A DNA stretch of 5,194 nucleotides, from contig JADGAE010000156.1 of the NCBI GenBank assembly GCA_015232165.1, positions 1 to 5,194 on the forward strand, read 5' to 3'. Positions within the stretch are counted from its first letter, which is position 1; each line of letters starts with the position of its first letter. The notes beneath the pieces are model-generated. The model did not search any database. It saw only the letters and a program-made list of their open reading frames with translations, and had not been told where the DNA came from. The stretch comes from Nitrospirota bacterium. GTDB taxonomy: Bacteria; Nitrospirota; Thermodesulfovibrionia; Thermodesulfovibrionales; Magnetobacteriaceae. The position numbers were made by a program, and so were the translations under genes. This document shows, piece after piece, positions 1 through 5,126 of this stretch.

Positions 1-9
1 CCAAAATGC

Positions 10-15
10 TATAAT
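10..15 (+). promoter_or_regulatory. Possible -10 box upstream of the small ORF
   Basis: A perfect TATAAT lies about 64 nt before the ATG at 79. The matching -35 would fall outside the window. A second TATAAT at 32-37 has no acceptable -35 at 16-18 bp. The surroundings are very AT-rich, so chance matches are likely. Confidence 0.3.
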
Positions 16-78
16 ATAGGATGTTCATTTTTATAATAGAACAAAAATTAACCTTGAATTTAAAAAAAGGAGGATATT

Positions 79-229
79 ATGTTCCAAAAACCGATCTCAA
101 AAACTATGCCAGGGTATTGAGTTCGTTACGAGGCTATTTGCCATTATCCCGGAAAAACTCTCAAATGACGAAAAAACTCAAAAAAAGATTTTACAAGAGA
201 CAGGAAGTTGTCTTTTAAAAGACTCATAA
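79..229 (+). pseudogene. Small frameshifted ORF with a strong ribosome binding site
   Basis: AAAGGAGG at 66-73 sits 5 nt before ATG 79, the best ribosome binding site in the window. The reading frame gives 13 codons (MFQKPISKTMPGY) and stops at TGA 118-120. Skipping one base there (TAT-T-GAG) opens the +1 frame to TAA 227-229, adding 36 residues that look like ordinary protein (EFVTRLFAIIPEKL, then a charged helix with NDEKTQKK and a C-terminal KDS). The joined product would be 49 residues. I do not recognise it. It may be a gene decayed by a single-base deletion or insertion, a sequencing indel, a programmed +1 frameshift, or a genuine 13-residue leader peptide. A longer ORF in a third frame (21-218) has no ribosome binding site and a biased lysine/arginine composition, so I prefer the reading given here. 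Confidence 0.35.
210..223. repeat. Perfect 14-bp palindrome
   Basis: GTCTTTTAAAAGAC is a perfect palindrome overlapping the end of the small +1-frame ORF and followed by a T-rich stretch (CATAACTTTTATCTT). As RNA it could form only a four-base-pair stem around a TTTAAA loop, so it is a weak terminator candidate. It could equally be a dyad protein-binding site. Confidence 0.3.
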
Positions 230-300
230 CTTTTATCTTGTCTAATGTGTGTCGCGGTAAAGATGGCAGTTTACAAAGTAATGTCGCCACCTGCCTTCTT

Positions 301-1128
301 TTACTTTCCTTTTACGCCCACTTTATCCATTTCTCCGGATTTCTTGACGATGCCGATAATGTTTGGTACCGGCCAGGACTGCACACCGTCGCCGGTGCGT
401 TCTATTTCGGTGCCTTTAACGGACAAGTATAGGGAGGCGGGTTTACCGCCTTCGAGGTACATGGCGTTGGTGATGGAGATTGGCAGCTTTAACAGGATGT
501 CGATAAAGTCATGCACGGTGTAGGGCGTGCGTGTAAAGATAAACAGCACGTTTCCGCCCTTGTCCATCCCAAGGACTACCATGCTCCAGGCACCGGCCTG
601 CTGCAACCAGACGTTTTTTTGTTGACAACTGATCATCCGTATGTTTTGAATGAAGGAGTTGTACTTGTCCTTTAGTTCCGCGAAGTTTTGGCACTCAAGG
701 TCTACAAACAACACCGACGGGACATAGGAAACGACGGGATTAAAGGCAAAAAAAGCCTTGTAGGTCTTGGCAATCTTGGGGTTATTGACATGTTTGAAGT
801 TCTTCATAAATCCAACGCTCGTGGCGCCGTCGGCCTGATACATCCCTGCGTTTACGGCGAGGACGAGATTGTGTCGCTTGGCCCACTCCTTTACGGTCAA
901 GGCCTCCGTGCCATACTCAGAGATGCTCAACAGCTTGAATGAGTAAAGAGAGGGATCAACCTTGACCACCGTAATCTTCCGGACATCTCTCTCAGGGTCT
1001 GCCGGGGGGTCGAACTCCCTTATGAACAAGCCGTCGTCAATCCTCTCCCACGTATTGTTTGCCGTAACGGCATCGGCCATCCACAATGACGTAATACACA
1101 GGATACTATAAAAAATCAATGCCTTCAT
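301..1128 (-). CDS. Secreted phosphodiester glycosidase domain protein (DUF2233/NAGPA-like)
   Basis: 275 residues from ATG 1128. Residues 1-23 form a signal peptide: MK, a hydrophobic core, then an Ala-x-Ala type site at ADA (20) or VTA (23), so the protein is predicted to be exported. The mature part matches the phosphodiester-glycosidase/DUF2233 fold. An early strand carries LAVNAGMY (about 90-97), a following G-rich turn carries DGATSVGF, and near the C-terminus MYLEGG (223-228) is followed by ASLYL. In the better-known NAGPA branch, which uncovers mannose-6-phosphate, the last motif is usually N-L-D-G-G; the Y-L-E-G-G form is a bacterial subgroup without an assigned substrate as far as I know. 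The frame is open back to a GTG at 1182, but TATAAT at 1147-1152 lies inside that extension and the signal peptide begins at 1128, so I chose ATG 1128. The ribosome binding site is weak (GAGACGG). It is monocistronic, divergent from the gene at 1404. Confidence 0.85.
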   Translation of the reverse strand: MKALIFYSILCITSLWMADAVTANNTWERIDDGLFIREFDPPADPERDVRKITVVKVDPSLYSFKLLSISEYGTEALTVKEWAKRHNLVLAVNAGMYQADGATSVGFMKNFKHVNNPKIAKTYKAFFAFNPVVSYVPSVLFVDLECQNFAELKDKYNSFIQNIRMISCQQKNVWLQQAGAWSMVVLGMDKGGNVLFIFTRTPYTVHDFIDILLKLPISITNAMYLEGGKPASLYLSVKGTEIERTGDGVQSWPVPNIIGIVKKSGEMDKVGVKGK

Positions 1129-1146
1129 CGATCCGTCTCGGCATAT

Positions 1147-1175
1147 ATTATACCCGATCTTGAGTTTTTTAGAAA
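1147..1175 (-). promoter_or_regulatory. Sigma-70-like promoter of the phosphodiester glycosidase gene
   Basis: On the minus strand TTTCTA (1170-1175) is separated by 17 bp from a perfect TATAAT (1147-1152). Transcription would start near 1140, leaving a leader of about 12 nt before ATG 1128. The -35 is poor (3 of 6), so the call rests on the -10 and on its position. Confidence 0.5.
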
Positions 1176-1201
1176 GTGGCACAAAAGGTACATATAAAAA
1201 A

Positions 1202-1256
1202 GGGGTGACTTGGGGAAAGAAAGGGGTGACTCTGCTGTCACAGCGGCAGTCGCCCT
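1202..1256. repeat. Direct repeat GGGGTGACT with hairpin, in a divergent intergenic region
   Basis: GGGGTGACT occurs at 1202-1210 and 1223-1231, both after an A-rich stretch. The second copy can pair with AGTCGCCCT at 1248-1256 (nine positions, two of them G-T wobbles), enclosing a smaller stem CTGCTG/CAGCGG-type at 1232-1249. A pyrimidine tract (CCTCCTTCTTTTCTTCTG) follows, so in the + direction it resembles an intrinsic terminator, yet no + strand gene lies directly upstream. The rest of the 275-bp gap at 1129-1403 shows only the promoter of the minus-strand gene and no convincing promoter for the gene at 1404. Confidence 0.45.
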
Positions 1257-1403
1257 CCTTCTTTTCTTCTGTTGTTATAGCTACTTATACTCTTCTGCTT
1301 AGAAACGCGCTATAAAAAATATCCCTTCCCGGCTTTTGGATCAAATGTTGTAAAATACCTCAACGACATAATTAATCTTAAAAGACTGAAATGGAGTAAC
1401 GGC

Positions 1404-1667
1404 ATGGAAAAACAATCTGTACAACTAAAGGAAGTAAGGGAATTGGCAAACAGGTTTACGCCTGCGGAGATTGAGACCTGCATAACGCAGCAACTCCAGG
1501 ATGGCATAAACGAGTGTAAGATGGGCGGCCCCACAGACCATGTTATCAATGAGCTGTCAAAGGCCGAATTTGTACGGACTCGTATGGAGGCAGGACTGAC
1601 GCTGACCGATGCTATGCGCGAGCTGGCCAAGAAGATACGAAACGTGCAAAGCGGCTTTACGGATTAA
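1404..1667 (+). CDS. Small helical protein of unknown function
   Basis: 87 residues. GGAG at 1393-1396, 7 nt before ATG 1404, supports the start. The protein is charged, mainly helical by composition, with no signal peptide or membrane segment, so it is probably cytoplasmic. Visible pieces are an N-terminal helix (QLKEVRELANRF, about 7-18), a segment PAEIETCITQQLQDGINEC with two cysteines (26 and 38), a G-G-P turn at 41-43, and a C-terminal helical part with INELSKAEFVRTRMEAG and DAMRELAKKIRNVQ. The cysteines are 12 apart and do not form a standard metal-binding pair. I recall similar small proteins in uncultured Nitrospirota and relatives but no known function. It stands alone: divergent from the exported protein on its left, convergent with the lipoprotein on its right, and closed by an intrinsic terminator. 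Confidence 0.8.
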   Translation: MEKQSVQLKEVRELANRFTPAEIETCITQQLQDGINECKMGGPTDHVINELSKAEFVRTRMEAGLTLTDAMRELAKKIRNVQSGFTD

Positions 1668-1682
1668 CCTTAAATGTGGGGA

Positions 1683-1718
1683 GGGAGGGTAATGTCACAC
1701 CCTCCCATTCTTGTTCTG
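1683..1718 (+). terminator. Intrinsic terminator of the 87-residue protein gene
   Basis: GGGAGGGT (1683-1690) and ACCCTCCC (1699-1706) form a perfect 8-bp GC-rich stem around an 8-nt loop, followed by the T-rich ATTCTTGTTCTG. It begins 15 nt after the stop codon. Read on the opposite strand the stem lacks a good T-tract, so it probably serves only the + strand gene. Confidence 0.75.
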
Positions 1719-1737
1719 CTTGCCGGATACCCGGGAC

Positions 1738-2217
1738 TTATTTGTGCGTGCCGGATGTCTTGCCTAACCACACCTGAACGCGGGTGTTGTTGGCCCAATC
1801 ACCCGGGATATTGATGTAGATGATACAGTTTCTATTCGTCTTGGAAAAGGCCAGTATCACGTTTTTCTTGGCATAGGAGGACGCGATAAACTCCCAACCC
1901 TTCTTGGGCATCTCATGGTTAAAGAACCTGATCAGCGACTCCACGGTTACCGGAGCGGTGTATGTGACGGCACCGCCGACAAAGGCCTTGGTGTTGATCA
2001 GGATGGATTCATCCTCCTGCAGGTTTAACTCAATTGGAATTGGAATGTCCTCAAATTCCGTACCCATAAGGTTGATGTGATTTGGTGGTGCGGGGACGGG
2101 TGGAACAGGGGCGGATTGTTGAGATTCCGAAGGATTGTCGGCCCTCACGGTTGTGGTTGAAGTGCAGCTTGCAACCGACATTATTAGCAGCAAGCCTAAT
2201 ATAGCTATTCTTGGCAT
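1738..2217 (-). CDS. Small lipoprotein of unknown function
   Basis: 159 residues. The N-terminus is a type II signal peptide: hydrophobic core ILGLLLIMSV, then lipobox V15-A-S-C18, so Cys18 should be lipidated. Thr at position +2, rather than Asp, would suggest the outer membrane if the cell is a diderm. A flexible Ser/Pro linker follows (about 28-45, including PVPPVPAPP). The globular part (about 48-155) contains two strands, then SLIRFFNHEMPKKGWEF (94-110), a helix ending in M-P-x-x-G-W, and later strands ILAFSK, CIIYINI and RVQVWL. This helix-plus-sheet pattern occurs in small bacterial lipoproteins of unknown role; I cannot name a family with confidence. AAGGAGG at 2232-2238 is 14 nt from the ATG, unusually far, but no nearer start codon exists. 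It has its own promoter and is convergent with the gene on its left. Confidence 0.8.
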   Translation of the reverse strand: MPRIAILGLLLIMSVASCTSTTTVRADNPSESQQSAPVPPVPAPPNHINLMGTEFEDIPIPIELNLQEDESILINTKAFVGGAVTYTAPVTVESLIRFFNHEMPKKGWEFIASSYAKKNVILAFSKTNRNCIIYINIPGDWANNTRVQVWLGKTSGTHK

Positions 2218-2231
2218 TGTTGTGATAAAAA

Positions 2232-2238
2232 CCTCCTT
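2232..2238 (-). promoter_or_regulatory. Ribosome binding site at unusually long spacing
   Basis: AAGGAGG on the minus strand is a near-perfect Shine-Dalgarno but lies 14 nt upstream of ATG 2217, about twice the usual distance. No ATG, GTG or TTG occurs in between, so the ATG is still the best start. Confidence 0.6.
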
Positions 2239-2259
2239 CCGATTTTAATGTGCTGCTTT

Positions 2260-2289
2260 AATATAGCATAATGAATTGATGTGGTTCAA
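2260..2289 (-). promoter_or_regulatory. Sigma-70-like promoter of the lipoprotein gene
   Basis: Minus strand: TTGAAC (2284-2289), 18-bp spacer, TATATT (2260-2265); 4 of 6 and 5 of 6 matches. The predicted transcript starts near 2253, giving a leader of about 36 nt containing the ribosome binding site. Its presence suggests this gene does not depend on read-through from moaA, although I see no clear terminator after moaA. Confidence 0.5.
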
Positions 2290-2340
2290 TAGTCGTCAAG
2301 GTGACGTCAAAAAACGTGGAGTTGTAGCCTTCTTTTTCCC

Positions 2341-3315
2341 CTACCCTCCGATCCGGGACATGGCGAGCGTGGAGTCTGAGGGTGTGATGTTGTGGCCTTT
2401 GGGTTTTAGTTCGGTTGCGGTGCGGATCAGTTCTTTGAGCTGCTCCATAGACCAGTTGTCCGTTAGATATGGTTTGAGGTCTATGAGTTTATTGGAGAAC
2501 AGGCACGGTTTGAGTTTACCGATGGCCGTCAACCTCATCCTGTTGCAGTCCTGGCAGAAGTGGCATGTGACGGCGCTGATAATCCCAATAACTCCGGCGG
2601 CGGAGTCAAATCTGTAATATCTGGCGGGGCCGTTTAGGCGAAGTTTGACCGGATGCAGGGGGAATATTTCCCGAAGGCGCTGGTGGATTTCGAGACTGCT
2701 GATTAGCTTGTCCGTGTACTGTTGCCCAACCACTGCCGTTGGCATAAGCTCTATAAACCGCACGTGGATATCCTGCAGGAGCGTCAGACGGGCGAATGAT
2801 TCGAGTTCGTTGTCGTTTATGCCTCTCATTGGCACCATGTTGAGTTTAATGGGCAGGAGGCCGGCGTCTCTTGCTGCCTGTATGCCATTGAGCACCTTTG
2901 TGAGGTTGCCCCCTCCGGTAATCTCTGCAAACCTCTCGGGGACCAGGGAGTCCAGGCTGATGTTTACCCTGTTAAGACCGGCAGCGGCCAGTTTTTTTGC
3001 GTATGTCTGCAATAACAGTCCGTTGGTGGTCAGGCTGATGTCAACGATACCCTCGATGGCCTTGATCCCTCTGACCAACTCCGGCAGGTCGCGGCGCATG
3101 AGGGGTTCGCCGCCGGTTATGCGAATCTTTTTGACCCCCAGCTCCGAGGCCGCTCGGACGAATCTCAATATCTCCTCAAATGTCAGCACTTCGTCTTTGT
3201 CGTAGTGTGATGAGGATGTCGTTGGTGTACAGTATATGCACCTCAGACTGCATCTGTCCGTTATGGAGATGCGGATATAATCAATAACCCGACCATATGT
3301 ATCACACAACTGCAC
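2341..3315 (-). CDS. moaA: GTP 3',8-cyclase MoaA (molybdenum cofactor biosynthesis)
   Basis: Radical-SAM enzyme that converts GTP to 3',8-cyclo-7,8-dihydro-GTP, the first step of molybdenum cofactor synthesis. 324 residues, normal for the family. From the start: Y-G-R-x-x-D-Y-I-R-I-S-x-T-D-R, the radical-SAM cluster C22-x3-C26-x2-C29, the SAM-binding ITGGEP (66-71), TTNG (96-99), NISLDS (118-123), then the substrate-side cluster C254-x2-C257-x13-C271 within F-C-x-x-C-N-R-M-R-L-T. Cys251 is an extra cysteine. The protein ends in RIGG, the Gly-Gly tail needed for catalysis in this family. The frame is open to TTG 3450, but that part overlaps the upstream gene. GTG 3315, with GGAAAG (3323-3328) 7 nt before it, gives the canonical MoaA N-terminus. 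It follows the stop of the molybdopterin-binding gene by 4 nt, so the two are very likely cotranscribed and translationally linked. The partner MoaC is not in the window. Confidence 0.96.
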   Translation of the reverse strand: MQLCDTYGRVIDYIRISITDRCSLRCIYCTPTTSSSHYDKDEVLTFEEILRFVRAASELGVKKIRITGGEPLMRRDLPELVRGIKAIEGIVDISLTTNGLLLQTYAKKLAAAGLNRVNISLDSLVPERFAEITGGGNLTKVLNGIQAARDAGLLPIKLNMVPMRGINDNELESFARLTLLQDIHVRFIELMPTAVVGQQYTDKLISSLEIHQRLREIFPLHPVKLRLNGPARYYRFDSAAGVIGIISAVTCHFCQDCNRMRLTAIGKLKPCLFSNKLIDLKPYLTDNWSMEQLKELIRTATELKPKGHNITPSDSTLAMSRIGG

Positions 3316-3319
3316 GGCG

Positions 3320-4405
3320 TCACTTTCCAAACGGGCAGACGGGATAGCGGCATTCCTTACACTGAAGGCACAGCCCCCCGTGTCCCATTTCTGCAAGTTC
3401 TTCCCTGCCGATGTGGTCTCCGGCCAGGACGCGCGGTAGCACCAGGTCAAAGACCGTTATCCCGTTATACATCCCGCAGGCCGGTATGCAGAGGATGGGG
3501 ATGGTTGCCCCCGCTTTGCCCTCCACGTAGGCAATTACGAACATCGACCCGGGGAGTACTGCCGCACCGTAGTGCATCTGCGTAACGCCAAGCATCTTGA
3601 CGGCAAACCGCGTGACGTCATCGGGGTCTACCGACAACCCCCCGGTGACGACCAGGAGATCGGCCCCCGCCTCGATGAGTCCCCGGAGCCTCTGCACGAT
3701 GAATGAGGCATCGTCCGGTGCCAGGTATGAGCCTATGACCTCGCCCTCGAAGCGCTCTATCTTGGCCTGTACCACGGGCAGGAACTTATCCTCAATCTTG
3801 CCCGTATAGACCTCGCTACCAGTGATGACCACACCAGCCCTGGCCCTGCGTATCGGTCTGACCTGCAGGCATCCGTTTGCGTTCTTGGCGGCGGAGACTG
3901 CACGCTCGACAACCGCCTTTTTGACCACCAGCGGTATGGCCCTGACCCCGCCTACGATCTGTCCCTTGGTGACGACCGTGTTTGTATGCAGCGTGGCGCA
4001 CATCACCTCACCCACGAGGTTGAAGTTGTACAGGGCCTCCTTGTCCACCTTGAGCAGGCCGTTATATCCCGCCAGGAGGTTTAGCTTGCCCTCCTTGGGT
4101 TCTCCCTCGGTCTCAACGCCGATACCGATCAGCGAATTAGCCAGAGCAAATGCGGCGTCGTTTTCGTGCATGGAGTCGTCATCTATCTCCAAGAGATAGA
4201 TGTTGTTCTTGCCGAGTCGCTTGAGGTGTTCGATGTCGTCAGTCGTGATGACGTGTCCTTTTTTGAACGCACGGCCCTTGAACTCCCCCTGTCTTATCTC
4301 GGTGATGTCGTGTGCCAGCACCCTGCCCACGGCATCCTCCACCGGCAAGGTCTTAAAACCTTTACGGGGGTGAGTCACCCCAGGCATATTATCATTTTCA
4401 CACAT
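3320..4405 (-). CDS. Molybdopterin-binding protein with C-terminal cysteine motif
   Basis: 361 residues. The region about 190-330 is a MoCF_biosynth (MoaB/MogA/MoeA-type) pterin-binding domain, shown by GVVITGSEVYTG (191-202), DKFLPVV, and LVVTGGLSVDPDDVTR (251-266). The N-terminal 180 residues resemble the non-catalytic MoeA-like region of these proteins (PVEDAVGRVLAHDITEI, then RAFKKGHVI). The C-terminus adds C346-x2-C349-x2-C352-x4-C357, followed by PFGK, able to bind an iron-sulfur cluster or zinc. Full MoeA has about 400 residues and no such tail, so I do not call it moeA. Such proteins are common in anaerobes with molybdenum or tungsten enzymes; the exact step is unknown to me. It may insert metal, or bind or sense molybdopterin. 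AAGGAG (4411-4416) is 5 nt from ATG 4405, supporting that start over Met7. It is first in an operon with moaA. Confidence 0.88.
   Translation of the reverse strand: MCENDNMPGVTHPRKGFKTLPVEDAVGRVLAHDITEIRQGEFKGRAFKKGHVITTDDIEHLKRLGKNNIYLLEIDDDSMHENDAAFALANSLIGIGVETEGEPKEGKLNLLAGYNGLLKVDKEALYNFNLVGEVMCATLHTNTVVTKGQIVGGVRAIPLVVKKAVVERAVSAAKNANGCLQVRPIRRARAGVVITGSEVYTGKIEDKFLPVVQAKIERFEGEVIGSYLAPDDASFIVQRLRGLIEAGADLLVVTGGLSVDPDDVTRFAVKMLGVTQMHYGAAVLPGSMFVIAYVEGKAGATIPILCIPACGMYNGITVFDLVLPRVLAGDHIGREELAEMGHGGLCLQCKECRYPVCPFGK
3323..3328 (-). promoter_or_regulatory. Ribosome binding site that fixes the moaA start
   Basis: GGAAAG on the minus strand lies inside the last codons of the upstream gene, 7 nt before GTG 3315. 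It supports that start over the much earlier in-frame TTG at 3450. Confidence 0.55.
4367..4381. repeat. Palindrome GGGGTGA-G-TCACCCC inside the molybdopterin-binding gene
   Basis: A perfect 7-bp inverted repeat around one central base covers about codons 9-13 (residues around GVTHP). Its minus-strand form begins with GGGGTGACT, the 9-mer also repeated at 1202-1210 and 1223-1231. In the mRNA it could pair about 25 nt into the coding region, although a single-base centre means the innermost pairs must open. Confidence 0.6.
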
Positions 4406-4442
4406 GTAAGCTCCTTGCTATCATAAGTTTCACAATAGCTAT

Positions 4443-4472
4443 GTTATGACAAATTACACCACAATTTGTCAA
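4443..4472 (-). promoter_or_regulatory. Sigma-70-like promoter of the molybdopterin-binding/moaA operon
   Basis: Minus strand: perfect TTGACA (4467-4472), 18-bp spacer, CATAAC (4443-4448, 4 of 6). The transcript would start near 4436, about 30 nt before ATG 4405, with AAGGAG in the leader. No other promoter is visible before moaA, so this one probably drives both genes. Confidence 0.55.
4447..4471. promoter_or_regulatory. Operator-like inverted repeat over the operon promoter
   Basis: TGACAAATT (4447-4455) and AATTTGTCA (4463-4471) are perfect 9-bp arms around a 7-bp spacer. One arm contains most of the -35 box and the other reaches the -10, so a dimeric regulator bound here would block RNA polymerase. 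I cannot match it to a named regulator: it is not a clear ModE, FNR or Rex site. Confidence 0.5.
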
Positions 4473-4528
4473 GAAAAGAGAGAACAATAAGGTGCCCTGG
4501 GTGTTATGCCACGGGAGAAGGAAATCGG

Positions 4529-5089
4529 TCAGTTCAGGAAAAACGTCCTGACAATAAGTGATATGATGCCTGCCAGAACAGCGCCCAAAATCCACTTGAG
4601 CAAGACCATCTCACCGCTAATCCTGGCAACATCTTCCCTGATCTTAGTGCTGTCTTCCTTGACCTTTGCGATTTCTTCCTTGAGTCTGCCTTCCAACTTA
4701 GCGCTGTCTTCTTTAAGTCTGGTTTCCACCTTCGTTACATCTTCTTTGACCTTGAAAACGCTTTCCTGAACCTTGGCTATATCTTCTTTAAGTCTGGTTT
4801 CCAACTTCGCTACATCTTCCTTGACCTTGAAAACGCTTTCCTGAACCTTGGCTATATCTTCCTTGAGTCTGGTTTCCACCTTCGCTACATCTTCTTTGAC
4901 CTTGAAAACGCTTTCCTGAACCTTGGCTATATTTTCCTTGAGTCTGGTTTCCACCTTAAACAGGTCTTCCTTTGTGGCTATATCTCTCCGCGAGTCAAGC
5001 CCTGCTTCGCTGATGACTTTAGCGAAGGCCTCGGCGGCCTCATCGCCGAGCCTTTCTCTCAACACCCGTGGTATCGTTATTACACTCAT
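4529..5089 (-). CDS. Membrane-anchored coiled-coil repeat protein
   Basis: 186 residues from ATG 5089. Residues 1-37 form a small N-terminal segment (SVITIPRVLRERLG, then DEAAEAFAKVISEAG). A long charged coiled coil spans about 38-160 and contains three nearly identical 25-residue units (45-69, 70-94, 95-119: K-V/L-E-T-R-L-K-E-x-I-A-K-V-Q-E-S-V-F-K-V-K-E-D-V-A/T) plus a partial fourth. Hydrophobic residues are spaced 4-4-3-4-3-4-3, that is one hendecad and two heptads per unit. Residues 161-180 (MVLLKWILGAVLAGIISLIV) form one transmembrane helix close to the C-terminus, predicting a tail-anchored protein with the coil in the cytoplasm. The family resembles small bacterial coiled-coil proteins sometimes annotated as LA_3696-like or likened to DUF1640/CCDC90; I give this low confidence. 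The frame extends to ATG 5149, but without a ribosome binding site and across a TATAAT box. No function can be assigned. Confidence 0.8.
   Translation of the reverse strand: MSVITIPRVLRERLGDEAAEAFAKVISEAGLDSRRDIATKEDLFKVETRLKENIAKVQESVFKVKEDVAKVETRLKEDIAKVQESVFKVKEDVAKLETRLKEDIAKVQESVFKVKEDVTKVETRLKEDSAKLEGRLKEEIAKVKEDSTKIREDVARISGEMVLLKWILGAVLAGIISLIVRTFFLN
4707..4957. repeat. 75-bp tandem repeat, about 3.3 copies
   Basis: Units begin at the same phase every 75 bp: TTGACCTTGAAAACG starts at 4746, 4821 and 4896, and AGTCTGGTTTCCA recurs at the same period four times. Copies differ at only a few bases. The period is a multiple of three, so copy-number change keeps the reading frame of the coiled-coil protein. 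Sequence similarity fades toward 4620-4700, where related but diverged codons continue. Confidence 0.92.
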
Positions 5090-5096
5090 GTACTTA

Positions 5097-5126
5097 ATTA
5101 TACAACCCGTGCCCTCAAAAACACAA
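5097..5126 (-). promoter_or_regulatory. Possible promoter of the coiled-coil gene, near-leaderless
   Basis: Minus strand: TTGTGT (5121-5126, weak), 18-bp spacer, perfect TATAAT (5097-5102). The transcript would begin around 5090, at or just before ATG 5089, and no Shine-Dalgarno precedes that ATG. An 11-bp dyad CACAA-A-TTGTG (5122-5132) overlaps the -35. Confidence 0.45.

Noticed and set aside
100..150. Resemblance to the N-terminus and frameshift site of release factor 2 (S-L-R-G-Y-L, AGGGTAT-TGA)
   Set aside because: The slip codon CTT is missing, the two similarities are in different frames, and nothing downstream resembles RF2.
21..218. 65-codon + strand ORF spanning the AT-rich left end
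   Set aside because: No ribosome binding site before its ATG. The strong site at 66-73 serves the ATG at 79 in a different frame, and the composition is lysine/arginine-heavy and unlike a normal protein.
2294..2309. CGTCA-AGG-TGACG stem and TGACGTCA palindrome after moaA
   Set aside because: The stem is short with a 3-nt loop and has no following T-run, so it is not a convincing terminator; the 8-bp palindrome alone is too short to call.
2645..3205. 186-codon + strand ORF opposite moaA
   Set aside because: It is the antisense shadow of a strongly conserved gene and has no ribosome binding site.
3316..3450. 45-residue N-terminal extension of MoaA back to TTG 3450
   Set aside because: It lies inside the cysteine-tail region of the upstream gene in another frame, has no ribosome binding site, and would give an atypical MoaA start.
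4532..4552. TCAGGA/TCCTGA stem at the end of the coiled-coil gene as a terminator
   Set aside because: The 6-bp stem lies mostly in the last codons and no T-tract follows on the minus strand.
4707..4957. CRISPR-like array
   Set aside because: The repeat is a contiguous 75-bp coding tandem with no unique spacers.
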